This document shows, in pieces, positions 28,741 through 38,923 of a stretch of DNA of 64,000 nucleotides. Made by a program: the position numbers and the translations under genes. The DNA comes from Burkholderia thailandensis E264 (GTDB lineage: Bacteria; Pseudomonadota; Gammaproteobacteria; Burkholderiales; Burkholderiaceae), in assembly GCF_000012365.1 (NCBI RefSeq), contig NC_007651.1, positions 496,001-560,000 of the forward strand, in the 5' to 3' direction. The notes under the pieces are model-generated. The model saw only the letters and a program-made list of their open reading frames with translations, did not search any database and was not told the DNA's origin. How positions within the stretch are numbered: position 1 is the first letter of the stretch; each line of letters opens with the position of its first letter.

Positions 28741-29811
28741 TTACGCGAGCAATTCGCGCAGCGCGGCGACGAGCGCGTCGCATTCTGCGTCGGTGCCGAC
28801 CGTGATGCGCAAATGCTGGTCGATTCGCGGCAGCTTGAAGTGCCGCACGAAAATTTCCCGTAGCTTCAGTCGTGCGGCAAGCGTCGCCGCATCGTGGCGA
28901 GGATGGCGCGCGAACACGAAATTCGCGGCCGACGGCACGACGTCGAAGCCGAGCGCGGCGAGCGCGGCGACAAGCCGCTCGCGGCTCGCGATCACCTGCT
29001 TGCGTGTCGCTTCGAACCACGCGTCGTCCTCGTACGACGCCTGCGTCGCCACCTGCGCGAGACGGTCGAGCGGGTACGAGTTGAAGCTGTCCTTCACGCG
29101 TGTGAGCGCATCGATCAGCGCGGCGTCGCCGAACGCGAAGCCGACGCGCATGCCCGCGAGCGAGCGCGCCTTCGACGCGGTATGCACGACGAGCAGGTTC
29201 GGGTAGCGCGAGATCAGCGACACGGCCGACTCCGCGCCGAAGTCGACATACGCCTCGTCGATCACGACGACCGAGCTCGGATTCGCGGCGACGATCCGCT
29301 CGATGTCGGCAAGCGGCAGCGCACGGCCCGTCGGCGCGTTCGGATTCGGGAACAGCACGCAGCCGGCGTCGTCGAGATAGTCGTCGACGACGATCGAGAA
29401 ATCGTCGGCGAGCGGCACCGTCTCGTATGCGACGCGATAGAGCCGTGCGTAGGTCGGGTAGAAGCTGTACGTGATGTCCGGGAAGCGCAGCGGCCTGTCG
29501 TGCTGCAGGAGCGCCTGGAACGCATGCGCGAGCACTTCGTCGGAGCCGTTGCCGGCGAACACCTGCTCGGGCGCGATTCCGTGATGGGCGGCGACCGTCT
29601 CGCGCAGCTTGCGCGCGACGGGGTCGGGATAGCGGCGCAGCGCCTCGCCCGTGGCGCCGAGCTCATGCCGAATCGCGTCGAGCGCGCGCGGCGACGGCGG
29701 ATACGGGTTCTCGTTCGTGTTCAGCTTGACGGGATGCGCGAGCGCCGGCTGCTCGCCCGGCACGTACGGCTCGAGTTGATGGACGATGTCGCTCCAGTAA
29801 CGGCTCACCAC
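28741..29811 (-). CDS. hisC: Histidinol-phosphate aminotransferase
   Basis: A PLP enzyme (356 residues) acting in histidine synthesis. [14 protein letters not shown] opens the class-II aminotransferase fold. PLP contacts include [23 protein letters not shown] and IDEAYVDFG; the Schiff-base lysine is in [17 protein letters not shown]. It stands outside the his operon, and Burkholderia usually carry more than one hisC, so this copy may also serve aromatic amino-acid transamination. Convergent with the ferredoxin gene. Confidence 0.95.
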   Translation of the reverse strand: MVSRYWSDIVHQLEPYVPGEQPALAHPVKLNTNENPYPPSPRALDAIRHELGATGEALRRYPDPVARKLRETVAAHHGIAPEQVFAGNGSDEVLAHAFQALLQHDRPLRFPDITYSFYPTYARLYRVAYETVPLADDFSIVVDDYLDDAGCVLFPNPNAPTGRALPLADIERIVAANPSSVVVIDEAYVDFGAESAVSLISRYPNLLVVHTASKARSLAGMRVGFAFGDAALIDALTRVKDSFNSYPLDRLAQVATQASYEDDAWFEATRKQVIASRERLVAALAALGFDVVPSAANFVFARHPRHDAATLAARLKLREIFVRHFKLPRIDQHLRITVGTDAECDALVAALRELLA

Positions 29812-29881
29812 GTGGCTCCCGATGCGGTAAAACGATGAGCTTAACCGATGCGCGCGGCGGCGAGGGCGGGAAGGCGCGCGC

Positions 29882-30487
29882 TTACGCGCCGTTGCGATGC
29901 AGCTGCATCATCGCGCGCTCGGTCTCGCCCTTGACGACGGCGGGCATCACGGCGAGCGCGCGCTCGATCGCGGCGTCGATCACGTCCTGCTCTTCCTTGC
30001 GCGGCGGCTTCAGCACGAAGTTCGCGACGTCGGGCTTCGCGCCCGCGCGCGCGCTTTCCGGAATCATGTCGCGCGGATGGCCGATGCCGATCCGCAGCCG
30101 CCAGTACTGCTGCGAAGACAGATGCGCGGAGATGTCCTTCAGGCCGTTGTGGCCGCCGCTGCCGCCGCCGAGCTTCAGCTTGACCGCGCCGGGCGGCAGG
30201 TCGAGCTCGTCGTGCGCGACGAGGATTTCGTTCGGCAGGATCTTGAAGAAATGCGCGAGCGCGACGACCGATTGGCCGGAGCGGTTCATGTACGTCTGCG
30301 GCTCGAGCAGATGCACTTCCTCGCCGTAGAGGCGCGCTTTCGCATAGAAGCCGTGGAAGCGCCGCTCGTCGCGCAGCGTCGCGCCGGCTTCGCGCGCGAG
30401 CTGGTCGACGAGCCAGAAGCCTGCGTTGTGGCGCGTCGCCGTGTATTCCGCCCCGGGATTGCCGAGGCCGACGATCAGTTTGATCAT
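29882..30487 (-). CDS. pth: Peptidyl-tRNA hydrolase
   Basis: Releases tRNA from peptidyl-tRNA dropped by ribosomes (201 residues). [25 protein letters not shown] contains the catalytic His (TRHNAG). [13 protein letters not shown] and [30 protein letters not shown] are invariant family blocks. It follows rplY by about 115 bases on the same strand, with a terminator between, the standard order in betaproteobacteria. Confidence 0.97.
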   Translation of the reverse strand: MIKLIVGLGNPGAEYTATRHNAGFWLVDQLAREAGATLRDERRFHGFYAKARLYGEEVHLLEPQTYMNRSGQSVVALAHFFKILPNEILVAHDELDLPPGAVKLKLGGGSGGHNGLKDISAHLSSQQYWRLRIGIGHPRDMIPESARAGAKPDVANFVLKPPRKEEQDVIDAAIERALAVMPAVVKGETERAMMQLHRNGA

Positions 30488-30534
30488 GATGAACGCTTGC
30501 CCGTCAGGATTCGCCCTCGCGGGCGGCAAGAATG

Positions 30535-30564
30535 AAAAAACCCGCCGGGCAAGCCGCGGCGGGT
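30535..30564 (-). terminator. Rho-independent terminator after rplY
   Basis: On the minus strand an ACCCGCC/GGCGGGT stem is followed by six T. It sits between rplY and pth, so pth either has its own promoter or depends on read-through. Confidence 0.9.
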
Positions 30565-30600
30565 CTCGTCGACCGTCGTGCGAAACGGTTCGAAGGGCGC

Positions 30601-31215
30601 TTAGGCAGCCGGCGTTTCGCCTTCGCCCGCGGCCGCTTCTTCCGACACGGCGCCAGCCGGGATCGTCGCCGAGGCGACCACCGGGTTTTCCGCGTCGACG
30701 TGCGGGGTCAGCGCGACGCCGTTCGGCAGCACGATGTCCTTCGCGTGCAGCGACTGGCCCGCTTCGATCTTCGACAGATCGACTTCGAGGAATTCCGGCA
30801 GATCGGCCGGCAGGCACTCGACTTCGATTTCCGTCACGACGTGCGACACGACCGCGCTCGACAGCTTCACGGCCGGGCTCGATTCCGCGTTCAGGAAGTG
30901 CAGCGGCACCTTCGTGTGCAGCTTCTTCTTCGGATCGATGCGCTGGAAGTCCACGTGCAGCACGAGTTGACGGAACGGGTGGTATTGCACGTCACGCAGC
31001 AGGACGCGTTGCGACTTGCCGGCCACTTCGAGATCGAGGATCGACGAGTGGAAGGCTTCCTTCTTCAGCGCGTGCCACAGAGCGTTGTGATCGAGCTCGA
31101 TCATTTGCGGGGCGGCTTCACCACCGTACACGATGCCCGTGGTCTTACCGGCGTTGCGCAGGCGGCGGCTCGCACCCGTACCTTGCTGTTGGCGCTCGAA
31201 AGCGACGACTTTCAT
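30601..31215 (-). CDS. rplY: 50S ribosomal protein L25 (general stress protein Ctc)
   Basis: Binds 5S rRNA in the large subunit (204 residues, the long CTC form). The N-terminal L25 domain has [21 protein letters not shown] and [13 protein letters not shown]; the C-terminal TL5 domain follows from about residue 95, and an Ala/Glu-rich tail ends the protein. GGAG precedes the ATG. It lies between prs and pth as in many bacteria. Confidence 0.97.
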   Translation of the reverse strand: MKVVAFERQQQGTGASRRLRNAGKTTGIVYGGEAAPQMIELDHNALWHALKKEAFHSSILDLEVAGKSQRVLLRDVQYHPFRQLVLHVDFQRIDPKKKLHTKVPLHFLNAESSPAVKLSSAVVSHVVTEIEVECLPADLPEFLEVDLSKIEAGQSLHAKDIVLPNGVALTPHVDAENPVVASATIPAGAVSEEAAAGEGETPAA

Positions 31216-31319
31216 GTGATTCTCCATGTGCTGCCCGCGACCAGGCAGTAAAACGGGGCCCCGCGACAGCATGAGGCCCCCGATCGATGGCCGGGGGTTC
31301 GTCGGTCCCGGCCGATTGT

Positions 31320-31352
31320 GCAAAAAGCGAAGCTCGTCGCTTCGCTTTTTGC
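31320..31352 (-). terminator. Rho-independent terminator after prs
   Basis: Perfect 14-base arms GCAAAAAGCGAAGC / GCTTCGCTTTTTGC with a five-base loop lie 27 bases past prs. It has a T-run on both strands. Confidence 0.9.
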
Positions 31353-31378
31353 GCTAAACCGTTTGGCTGCGGATCGCT

Positions 31379-32335
31379 TTACGATTCCGCGAACAGCGAC
31401 ATCACCGAATCGCCGCGGCGGATGCGCGAGAACGTCTCGGCAAGGAGCCCCGCGCTCGACAGCGCGCGGATCTTCGCGCACGCGAGCGATTCGGCGGACA
31501 GCGGGATCGTGTCGGTGACGACGAGCTCGTCGAGCGCCGAAGCGGCGATCCGGTCGGCCGCGCCGCCCGACAGAACCGGGTGCGTCGCGTATGCGAACAC
31601 CTGCTTCGCGCCGCGCTCCTTCAGCACTTGCGCGGCCTTGCAGAGCGTGCCCGCCGTATCGACCATGTCGTCCATGATCACGCAGGTGCGGCCTTCGACT
31701 TCACCGATGATGTTCATCACTTCGGCGACGTTCGCCTTCGGGCGGCGCTTGTCGATGATCGCGAGATCGCAATTGAGCTGCTTCGCGAGCGCGCGGGCGC
31801 GCACGACGCCGCCGACGTCCGGCGACACGACGAGCAGATCCGGGTAGCTCTGCTTGCGCAGGTCGCCCAACAGGATCGGCGTCGCGTAGATGTTGTCGAC
31901 GGGGATGTCGAAGAAGCCTTGAATCTGGTCGGCGTGCAGATCCATCGTGATGATCCGCTCGACGCCGGCGATTTCCAGCATGTTCGCGATGACCTTCGCG
32001 GAGATCGCGACGCGTGCCGAACGCGGACGGCGATCCTGACGCGCGTAGCCGAAGTAGGGGATGGCGGCGGTGATCCGGCCTGCGGATGCGCGCTTGAGCG
32101 CATCGACCATGATCATCAGTTCCATCAGGTTGTCGTTCGTCGGCGCACACGTCGATTGCAGGACGAAGACGTCCTTGCCGCGCACGTTTTCCTGGATTTC
32201 GACCTGGATTTCGCCGTCGGAGAAACGGCTGACCATCGCTTTGCCGAGGGGAATACCAAGAATTTTGACGACTTCCTGAGCAAGCGCGGGATTGGCGTTG
32301 CCAGTAAAAACCATCAGGCCGTCATGGCTGCTCAT
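31379..32335 (-). CDS. prs: Ribose-phosphate pyrophosphokinase
   Basis: Makes PRPP from ribose 5-phosphate and ATP for purine, pyrimidine, histidine and NAD synthesis (318 residues). [12 protein letters not shown], the flexible [27 protein letters not shown] loop, [11 protein letters not shown] and the PRPP-binding [13 protein letters not shown] are all present. It follows tRNA-Gln and ispE on the same strand, a conserved cluster. Confidence 0.98.
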   Translation of the reverse strand: MSSHDGLMVFTGNANPALAQEVVKILGIPLGKAMVSRFSDGEIQVEIQENVRGKDVFVLQSTCAPTNDNLMELMIMVDALKRASAGRITAAIPYFGYARQDRRPRSARVAISAKVIANMLEIAGVERIITMDLHADQIQGFFDIPVDNIYATPILLGDLRKQSYPDLLVVSPDVGGVVRARALAKQLNCDLAIIDKRRPKANVAEVMNIIGEVEGRTCVIMDDMVDTAGTLCKAAQVLKERGAKQVFAYATHPVLSGGAADRIAASALDELVVTDTIPLSAESLACAKIRALSSAGLLAETFSRIRRGDSVMSLFAES

Positions 32336-32381
32336 CGTGCACCTGCTTCGGGCTTAGGCGGGAAATGCGGGAAAGAAATTT

Positions 32382-32458
32382 TGGCAGGGGAGGAAGGACT
32401 CGAACCCTCGCATGCCGGAATCAAAATCCGGTGCCTTGACCAACTTGGCGACTCCCCT
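32382..32458 (-). tRNA. tRNA-Gln (anticodon TTG)
   Basis: A full cloverleaf is readable on the minus strand: acceptor arms AGGGGAG/CTCCCCT, anticodon stem CCGGA/TCCGG around the loop TTTTGAT (anticodon TTG, reading CAA), the T arm GAGGGTTCGAGTCCTTC, and an encoded GCCA end. It lies between ispE and prs, the usual location in betaproteobacteria. Confidence 0.97.
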
Positions 32459-32511
32459 ACACTTAACTTTGAGCTCCACCGGAAGTGTAGGCCATCCGAT
32501 GGCGCAAAACT

Positions 32512-33393
32512 TTATGACGCGAAAGCGAAGAGTGGATGCTCACCCAAGCTCTCGGCAACTGCGCTGTCCCAGCCGGCCGGCAGTTGGGCTTGCGCCGCTC
32601 CTGCCTCCGCCTTGCTCTTGAACGCTGCAAACACGCTAGCTCCGGAGCCGGTCATCCGCGCGGGGGTCAGATTATAAAACCATCCGACCACCTTTGCAAC
32701 TTCCGCGTACTTGCTTGTCACAACCGGCTGCATGTCATTCCGACCGAAACTGTCAGGCCATCCCGTGTTGCAGTCTTGCTGTGCAAGAAAGTCCGTAATT
32801 GTGATGGGTTTCGAATCTCTTGTCAACGATTTTTCGGAAAAAATCGCTGCGGTCGGAACGTGAACCCGCGGTGTCACAACCAGAAACCAGCGAGTCGGCA
32901 ATTCTACAGCTTGCAGCGCTTCTCCGATACCCTCTGCGAACGCATTTTTTCCGAAGACGAAGAACGGCACGTCGGCGCCGAGCTTCACCGCGAGCGATTG
33001 CAGCGTGGCGCGCGGCAAGTCGAGCTTCCAGAGGCGGTTGAGCGCGAGCAACGTCGTCGCCGCATCCGAGCTGCCTCCGCCGAGGCCCGCGCCCATCGGC
33101 AGTCGCTTGTCGATCTCGATGTCGACGCCCGCCGCCGTGCCCGTGTGCGCTTTCAGCAGCGACGCCGCGCGCACGATGAGGTCGGTTTCCTCGGGTACGC
33201 CCGGCACGTCGGTCTTGCGCGACACCTTGCCGTCGTCGCGCAGCGTGAAGTGCAGCCGGTCGCCCCAGTCGAGCAGCTGGAACACGCTTTGCAGCTCGTG
33301 ATAGCCGTCCGGACGACGGCCCGTGATGTGCAGGAACAGGTTCAGTTTCGCCGGGGCGAGGCAGTCGCGCAGCGAGCGGGTCGTATCGGTCAT
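32512..33393 (-). CDS. ispE: 4-diphosphocytidyl-2-C-methyl-D-erythritol kinase
   Basis: A GHMP kinase of the non-mevalonate isoprenoid pathway (293 residues). [22 protein letters not shown], the ATP-binding [15 protein letters not shown], and the C-terminal [14 protein letters not shown] are the three family motifs. It follows lolB by 33 bases on the same strand. Codon use shifts to lower GC in the C-terminal third (32690-32900), but the frame and motifs remain intact. Confidence 0.97.
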   Translation of the reverse strand: MTDTTRSLRDCLAPAKLNLFLHITGRRPDGYHELQSVFQLLDWGDRLHFTLRDDGKVSRKTDVPGVPEETDLIVRAASLLKAHTGTAAGVDIEIDKRLPMGAGLGGGSSDAATTLLALNRLWKLDLPRATLQSLAVKLGADVPFFVFGKNAFAEGIGEALQAVELPTRWFLVVTPRVHVPTAAIFSEKSLTRDSKPITITDFLAQQDCNTGWPDSFGRNDMQPVVTSKYAEVAKVVGWFYNLTPARMTGSGASVFAAFKSKAEAGAAQAQLPAGWDSAVAESLGEHPLFAFAS

Positions 33394-33426
33394 GCTGAGG
33401 AAATTTGATCGGGCGCAGGCGCGTGC

Positions 33427-34056
33427 TCAGCGGTCGAGCACAAGCTTGATGTCGAGGGGCGGCGTCTGCCGCACCAGGTTGACGCGTTTCACGGCGGCGG
33501 CGGGCGCATCGGCGTACGCGACGTAATCGATGGTCCAGCCGTCCTGGCGGATCTCCTTGATTCGCGCGCCGTCCTGCGGATCGCGCACCGTCGTCGCGGG
33601 CGTCGCGGGCGACGGCGTCGGCAGCAGCCAGTAGCGCAGGCCGTCGAGGGGCAGTGCGAAGCCAAGCGAGCGCTGCATCAGCTCGCCGACGTCGGGCGCG
33701 AATTGCGGTTGACGGTTCGGCAGTTCGAGCGACGCGCCGTCCGGCGCCGACTTCACGATCGCGAGCGTCTGGCCGAGCGGGCTGCGCAGCTCGAGCGACA
33801 CGTTCGTGCCTTGCTCCTGCCAATCGAAATTGCCGTAGACGTTGCGCGGATTGCCGAGCTGATCGTGGTACTGGACCGCGAAGCGGCCTGTGTACGCGCG
33901 ATTCTGCTCGGTCTGCAGCGCGCTCGGCGCGGCGATGGGCGCGCGCTGCGGCTGCGTCGCGCAGCCGGCGAGCGCGACGGCGGCTGCGGCTGCGGCTGCG
34001 AAGGCGACGCGGCGCGCGGTGCGCGCATGCGGCCAGGCAAAGCGCGGCATCGTCAT
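33427..34056 (-). CDS. lolB: Outer-membrane lipoprotein LolB
   Basis: Receives lipoproteins from LolA and inserts them in the outer membrane (209 residues). A signal peptide ends with the lipobox LAGC, so the mature protein starts at that cysteine. AYTGRFAVQYHDQLGNPRNVYGNFDWQ and LELRSPLGQTLA match the family. The start ATG overlaps the upstream TPR-gene stop (TGATG); a GTG one codon earlier is possible. Confidence 0.93.
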   Translation of the reverse strand: MTMPRFAWPHARTARRVAFAAAAAAAVALAGCATQPQRAPIAAPSALQTEQNRAYTGRFAVQYHDQLGNPRNVYGNFDWQEQGTNVSLELRSPLGQTLAIVKSAPDGASLELPNRQPQFAPDVGELMQRSLGFALPLDGLRYWLLPTPSPATPATTVRDPQDGARIKEIRQDGWTIDYVAYADAPAAAVKRVNLVRQTPPLDIKLVLDR

Positions 34057-35876
34057 CACAGTCCGTTCACCTGAAAGCGCTTGAGCGTCTGCACGAGCGT
34101 GTCGTTATCGGGCTCGAGCTTCTGCGCGGCGCGCCATGCGGCGCGCGCTTCGTCGCGCGAGCCGCTTTTCCACAGCACTTCGCCGAGATGCGCGCCGATT
34201 TCCGCGTTCGGCTGCAGGTCGTAAGCGCGTTTGAGGATCGTCGCCGCGCCCGCCGTGTCGCCGAGGCGGTACTTGACCCAGCCGAGGCTGTCCATGATGA
34301 ACGCGTCGTTCGGTGCGAGCGAGTTCGCCTTCTCGATCAGCTTGCTTGCTTCCTGCAGGCGCAGGTTGCGATCGGCGAGCGAATAGCCGAGCGCGTTGTA
34401 GGCCTGCGGATTGTCCGGCTGCGCGCGCATCAGCAGGCGCAACTGCTGCTCCATCGTCGTGTATTGGCCGATCTTCTCGCACGCCATCGCGTAGTCGTAG
34501 CGCAGGTCGGGATCGTCCGGGAAATCCTCGACCGCCTGCGCGAGCCGGTCCGCGGCCTCCTTGTAGCGCCTCGACGCGAAGAGGATCGAAGCGTCGGTGC
34601 GCGCGATCACCGCGGCGTCGTGCGGATCGGACACCTGCAGGTTCGCGAGCAGCTTGCGCGCTTCGTCGGTCTTGCCCTGCTTTTGCAGCAGCTGCGCGCG
34701 CGTGACCTGCGCGGGCACGTATTGCTGGCTCGATTCGTCGACCTTGTCGAGCCATTGCGCGGCGAGCGCCTCGTTGTTCTGGTCGAGCGCGATCTGCGCG
34801 AGATACACGTACGCCTGGCCGACGTCCGCCCCCGGCTTCTTCTGCGCGACCTTCACGTATTGCTTGAGGTACGTGGTCGCGTCGTCGAGGTGCTTCTGCT
34901 GGATCTTGATGAGCGCGATCGCCATCAGCGGCGTCGGGTCGCTCGAATCGTTGCGGCGCATCGCGTCGAACTGCTTCTGCGCGTCGTCGAGGCGATCGTC
35001 GGCGAGATACAGTTGCGCGAGCGCGAGGCGGCCGTCGCGCGACTTCGGATTCTGCTGGACGAACTTCTCGAACGACGCAATCCCGGCCGCGCGCTCGCCC
35101 GGACCCATCTGCGACAGCATCAGCGCCGCCGGCAGATAATCGGGCTTGATGCGCAGCGCTTCCTTCAGCGATTGCGTCGCGCCGTCCTTGTCGTCGGTCG
35201 CGAGTTGCTGGCGCGCGATCGCGAGCCGCGCCTCCGGCCGGTTCATGTCGTTCTTCAGCAGATCCTGGAGCACCGTCAGGCCGCCGACGCGGTTCGGCCC
35301 GCGCGCGAGCAGCGCCTGCAGCGCGATGATCGCCTGGCCGCGATTGTCGCCCGTCGCGCGCGCGAGCTCCTGCGCGAGCATCGGCTGCGCCTCGGCCGGC
35401 TTGCCGCCGAGCACGAGGAGCGCGGCGTCGACCTGCGCGGCGCGCTGCGAGTCCGGCGAATATTCGCGCCACAGATTCGCGGCCGTCAGCGCGTCCGCCG
35501 GGCTCTGCGCGGCGAGCGCAATCTCGGTTGCCCGCTGGGCCATCCGCGGGTCGCGCGTGTCGCGCGCGAGCGCGAGATAGGTCTGGTACGCGGGCGCCGG
35601 AAGATTGCGTTGCAGCGCGACCTCGGCCGCGAGCACCTGGTAGACGATCTGGCTCGTCAGCGCGACGTTCGGCAGATCCTTCTGCTCTTCCGGCAGCATC
35701 GACGCGAACGCGGTCTGAGGGGCGTCGTCGCCTGCGTCGTTTTGCGCGTGAGCGGGAAACGCGGCGAGCGCCCACGCCGCGACGAGCGCGGCGCCGATCG
35801 CGCGGCGCACCGGAACGGCGCGCGGGCCGCGCGCGGCGGCAAGGCGCTTCTGGGACAGCTTCGAGGGCAAGGTCAT
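34056..35876 (-). CDS. Periplasmic TPR-repeat protein
   Basis: A 606-residue exported protein with a signal peptide ending AFPAHA and then a nearly continuous array of tetratricopeptide repeats (for example ALRIKPDYLPAALMLSQM, AYNALGYSLADRNLRLQEA, FIMDSLGWVKYRLGD). TPR arrays scaffold protein complexes; its position directly before lolB, with overlapping codons, suggests a role in outer-membrane assembly or secretion. Similar genes precede lolB in other betaproteobacteria. No enzymatic motif is visible. Confidence 0.9.
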   Translation of the reverse strand: MTLPSKLSQKRLAAARGPRAVPVRRAIGAALVAAWALAAFPAHAQNDAGDDAPQTAFASMLPEEQKDLPNVALTSQIVYQVLAAEVALQRNLPAPAYQTYLALARDTRDPRMAQRATEIALAAQSPADALTAANLWREYSPDSQRAAQVDAALLVLGGKPAEAQPMLAQELARATGDNRGQAIIALQALLARGPNRVGGLTVLQDLLKNDMNRPEARLAIARQQLATDDKDGATQSLKEALRIKPDYLPAALMLSQMGPGERAAGIASFEKFVQQNPKSRDGRLALAQLYLADDRLDDAQKQFDAMRRNDSSDPTPLMAIALIKIQQKHLDDATTYLKQYVKVAQKKPGADVGQAYVYLAQIALDQNNEALAAQWLDKVDESSQQYVPAQVTRAQLLQKQGKTDEARKLLANLQVSDPHDAAVIARTDASILFASRRYKEAADRLAQAVEDFPDDPDLRYDYAMACEKIGQYTTMEQQLRLLMRAQPDNPQAYNALGYSLADRNLRLQEASKLIEKANSLAPNDAFIMDSLGWVKYRLGDTAGAATILKRAYDLQPNAEIGAHLGEVLWKSGSRDEARAAWRAAQKLEPDNDTLVQTLKRFQVNGL

Positions 35877-35964
35877 GGAAATCCGTTCAATGTTTCAGCC
35901 GATTGTAACGCGCTCGCTACAATACGCGCACCATCGCCATTAGCCAGATAGAGACCCGTAAACC

Positions 35965-36795
35965 ATGCCAGAGTTGCCGGAAGTCGAGGTTACGCGCCGA
36001 GGCATCGAGCCGTTCGTCGCCGGGCGGCGCGTCGAGCGCGTCGACGTGCGCACCGCCATGCTGCGCTGGCCCGTGCCCGCGGATTTCGCCGAGATGCTCA
36101 GGTCGCGCGAGGTGCTGGGCGTCGAGCGGCGCGGCAAGTACCTGCTGTTCGAAGTCGACGCCGGATGGTTCATCGTCCATCTCGGCATGACGGGCACGCT
36201 GCGCGTGCTGCCGAACGACGCGCCGCCGCCCGCGCCGGCCAAGCACGATCACGTCGACTGGGTTTTCGACGAATTCGTGCTGCGCTTTCGCGATCCGCGC
36301 CGCTTCGGCGCGGTGCTCTGGCATCCGCGCGACGCGGGCGACGTGCGTGCGCATCCGCTTCTCGCGAGCCTGGGCGTCGAGCCGTTCTCGGCCGCGTTCT
36401 CGGGCGCGCTCCTCTTCAAGCGCACGCGCGGGCGCACGGTGTCCGTCAAGCAGGCGCTGCTCGCGGGCGACATCGTCGTCGGCGTCGGCAACATCTATGC
36501 GTCCGAGAGCCTCTTTCGCGCGGGCATCCGGCCGACCACGGCGGCGGGGCGGGTATCGCTGCCGCGCTACGAGCGGCTCGCCGACGCGGTGCGCGCGACG
36601 CTCGCCGACGCGATCGAGCGCGGCGGCAGCACGCTGCGCGACTTCGTCGGCAGCAACGGCGAGAGCGGCTATTTCCAGCTCGACTGCTTCGTTTACGATC
36701 GCGCGGGCGAGCCGTGCCGCGTTTGCGGCGCGCCGATCCGCCAGATCGTTCAGGGTCAGCGATCCACCTATTACTGTCCAAACTGTCAGCGTTAA
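35965..36795 (+). CDS. mutM: Formamidopyrimidine-DNA glycosylase
   Basis: Excises 8-oxoguanine and ring-opened purines (276 residues). The catalytic N-terminus MPELPEVEV (Pro2, Glu3) is intact. A conserved lysine lies in the [21 protein letters not shown] region, and the zinc finger is [10 protein letters not shown]...YYCPNCQR at the C-terminus. It is followed at once by mutY, its partner in the GO repair system, and divergent from the TPR gene. Confidence 0.97.
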   Translation: MPELPEVEVTRRGIEPFVAGRRVERVDVRTAMLRWPVPADFAEMLRSREVLGVERRGKYLLFEVDAGWFIVHLGMTGTLRVLPNDAPPPAPAKHDHVDWVFDEFVLRFRDPRRFGAVLWHPRDAGDVRAHPLLASLGVEPFSAAFSGALLFKRTRGRTVSVKQALLAGDIVVGVGNIYASESLFRAGIRPTTAAGRVSLPRYERLADAVRATLADAIERGGSTLRDFVGSNGESGYFQLDCFVYDRAGEPCRVCGAPIRQIVQGQRSTYYCPNCQR

Positions 36796-36799
36796 GAAC

Positions 36800-37906
36800 T
36801 TGAAACCGCCTCGCATTCCTTCCGCGCCGCCCGTCATCACGCCGCTTCACGCGGCCTTCGCGCCGACGCTGATCGCGTGGCAGCGCAAGCACGGCCGCCA
36901 CGACCTGCCGTGGCAGAACACCCGCGATCCGTACCGGATCTGGCTGTCGGAGATCATGCTGCAGCAGACGCAGGTGTCGACCGTCGTGCCGTACTACGTG
37001 CGCTTTCTCGAGCGCTATCCGGACGTCGCCGCGCTCGCGGCGGCGCCGATCGACGACGTGATGGCGCTCTGGGCCGGGCTCGGCTACTACTCGCGCGCGC
37101 GCAACCTGCACCGCTGCGCGCAGGCGGTCGTCGAGCGGCACGGCGGCGCGTTTCCGGCGGCGCCGGAAGCGCTCGCCGAGCTGCCGGGCATCGGCCGGTC
37201 GACTGCCGCGGCGATCGCGTCGTTCGCGTTCGGCGCGCGCGCGACGATCCTCGACGGCAACGTGAAGCGGGTGCTCGCGCGCGTGTTCGGCGTCGAAGGC
37301 TTCCCTGGCGAGAAGCGCGTCGAGAACGAGATGTGGGCGCTCGCCGAGGCGTTGTTGCCCGACGCGGCCGGGCAGGCCGACGTCACCGCGTACACGCAGG
37401 GGCTGATGGACCTCGGCGCGACGCTTTGCGTGCGCGGCAAGCCCGATTGCGCGCGCTGCCCGTTCGCGGGCGATTGCGTCGCCGAGCGCAGCGGCCGGCA
37501 GCGCGAATTGCCCGCCGCGCGCCCGAAGAAGGCGGTGCCGACGCGCCGCACGTGGATGCTCGTGCTGCGCGACGGCGACGCGGTGCTGTTGCAGCGGCGC
37601 CCGCCCGCGGGCATCTGGGGCGGCCTGTGGAGCCTGCCCGAAGCGGACGGCGACATGGCGCTCGCGCGGCGCGCGCGCGAATTCGGCGGCGTGTCGCTCG
37701 TGCCGCTCGCGTCGCTCACGCATACGTTCACGCACTTCAAGCTCGAGATCGAGCCGCGGCTCGCCGATCTCGACGGCGCGGCGGGCGGCGTGTCGCCGGC
37801 GGCCGACGACGAGACCGCATGGGTTTCGCTCGACAAGCTCGATGCGTACGGCGTGCCCGCGCCCGTGCGCAAATTGCTCGACGGGTTGAGCGGGGCGTTG
37901 CTGTAA
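36800..37906 (+). CDS. mutY: A/G-specific adenine glycosylase (TTG start)
   Basis: Removes adenine mispaired with 8-oxoguanine (368 residues). The helix-hairpin-helix and catalytic residues are in LSEIMLQQTQV (Glu), LPGIGRSTAAAI and ILDGNVKRVLAR (Asp). The iron-sulfur loop is CVRGKPDCARCPFAGDC. A Nudix-like C-terminal domain recognises 8-oxoG. No ATG exists near the start: TTG at 36800, four bases after the mutM stop, is the best initiation codon, giving MKPPRIPSAPP. The weak start plus coupling to mutM suggests low expression. Confidence 0.94.
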   Translation: MKPPRIPSAPPVITPLHAAFAPTLIAWQRKHGRHDLPWQNTRDPYRIWLSEIMLQQTQVSTVVPYYVRFLERYPDVAALAAAPIDDVMALWAGLGYYSRARNLHRCAQAVVERHGGAFPAAPEALAELPGIGRSTAAAIASFAFGARATILDGNVKRVLARVFGVEGFPGEKRVENEMWALAEALLPDAAGQADVTAYTQGLMDLGATLCVRGKPDCARCPFAGDCVAERSGRQRELPAARPKKAVPTRRTWMLVLRDGDAVLLQRRPPAGIWGGLWSLPEADGDMALARRAREFGGVSLVPLASLTHTFTHFKLEIEPRLADLDGAAGGVSPAADDETAWVSLDKLDAYGVPAPVRKLLDGLSGALL

Positions 37907-38264
37907 GTGCGGCAGGCGCGGCACGCGGGCGCGGGGACGCAAGCGGATGGCGCCGCATGTGCGGCACGGCGCGCCGCGAGCGCGTGCGGCGTTTAGCGGC
38001 GGCGCGCGGAAAGGGACGGCGGATAGCGGTCGACCGGTTTCCGCGATGTGGCTCTGTCCGGGGCGATTGCCCGGAACATCGGGCGCGGACGCGCGGATCG
38101 CGCCGCTCGCGCTTCAGCGCCGAGCGCGGCTCGATGTTCGCGATCCGGAACTCAAGATTCGGCGCTCCGGACTCGGCATCCGATGTCCGACGCATGCGCC
38201 GGGAACCTCGCACGCAGTCGACCGCCTTGCCGCGAGCCTCGACAATCGCCGCGGCGCCGCGCGC
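37907..38264. other. Intergenic region between convergent mutY and Lon-domain gene
   Basis: The 358 bases hold no supported gene. A weak stem around 38057-38080 has no T-run. Confidence 0.6.
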
Positions 38265-38897
38265 CTACAACCACCCGTGGCGGTTCAATTCCCGATGAAC
38301 CGCGTCGATTCGCGCGCCGACATCGGGGAATTCCATCAGCTTCTGCCGCGCGCGCAGATCGAGCGGCAACACTTCGGCGAGCCGGTTCGATACCCACGTC
38401 GGGTCGTCGAAGCGGAAAGGCTCCGCGAACGGCAGTTCGGCGTCGGATTTGCGCAGCACTTCGACGATCCGTTCGAGCGCCTCCGCGCATGCGCCGAACT
38501 GCGCGAGCGCGTCGTCGCCTTCGAGCGGAATGTCGTCCTGCATCGGCTCCGCGATGCCGACGAGCAGGCCGTTCGCCTCGACTCGATGCGACAGCAGCTC
38601 GAAGCGTTGCGTGCCGATCGTGCGCAGGAACAGCATGCCGAATTCACCGGTATCGCATTCGACGATCCGCGCCATGCAGCCGATCGTCTCGGGTACCGAT
38701 ACTTCGCCTTCCTGAGCGACTTCAGGGCCGCTCTTCAGCAGGCACACGCCGAACGGCGCTTCGTCGCGCATGCACGAGCGCGCCATGTCCAGATAGCGCG
38801 CCTCGAAGACTTTCAGCGGCAGCAGCCCTCCAGGGAACAGCACCGTGTGCAGCGGGAAGAGCGGCAAATCGATGAGCGTGGTCGACAGAGAGGACAT
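38265..38897 (-). CDS. Stand-alone Lon N-terminal (substrate-binding) domain protein
   Basis: A 210-residue protein consisting only of the LAN/PUA-like domain of Lon protease: LPLFPLHTVLFPGGLLPLKVFEARYLDM, FGVCLLKSGPEV, IGCMARIVEC and LLFLRTIGTQRFELL. No AAA+ or Ser-Lys protease part is present. Such proteins are widespread but without a firm function; they may bind unfolded polypeptide. It is 26 bases downstream of rapZ on the same strand. Confidence 0.92.
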   Translation of the reverse strand: MSSLSTTLIDLPLFPLHTVLFPGGLLPLKVFEARYLDMARSCMRDEAPFGVCLLKSGPEVAQEGEVSVPETIGCMARIVECDTGEFGMLFLRTIGTQRFELLSHRVEANGLLVGIAEPMQDDIPLEGDDALAQFGACAEALERIVEVLRKSDAELPFAEPFRFDDPTWVSNRLAEVLPLDLRARQKLMEFPDVGARIDAVHRELNRHGWL

Positions 38898-38923
38898 GGC
38901 GGGCCCGGAAGAGGTGAGCGGCG

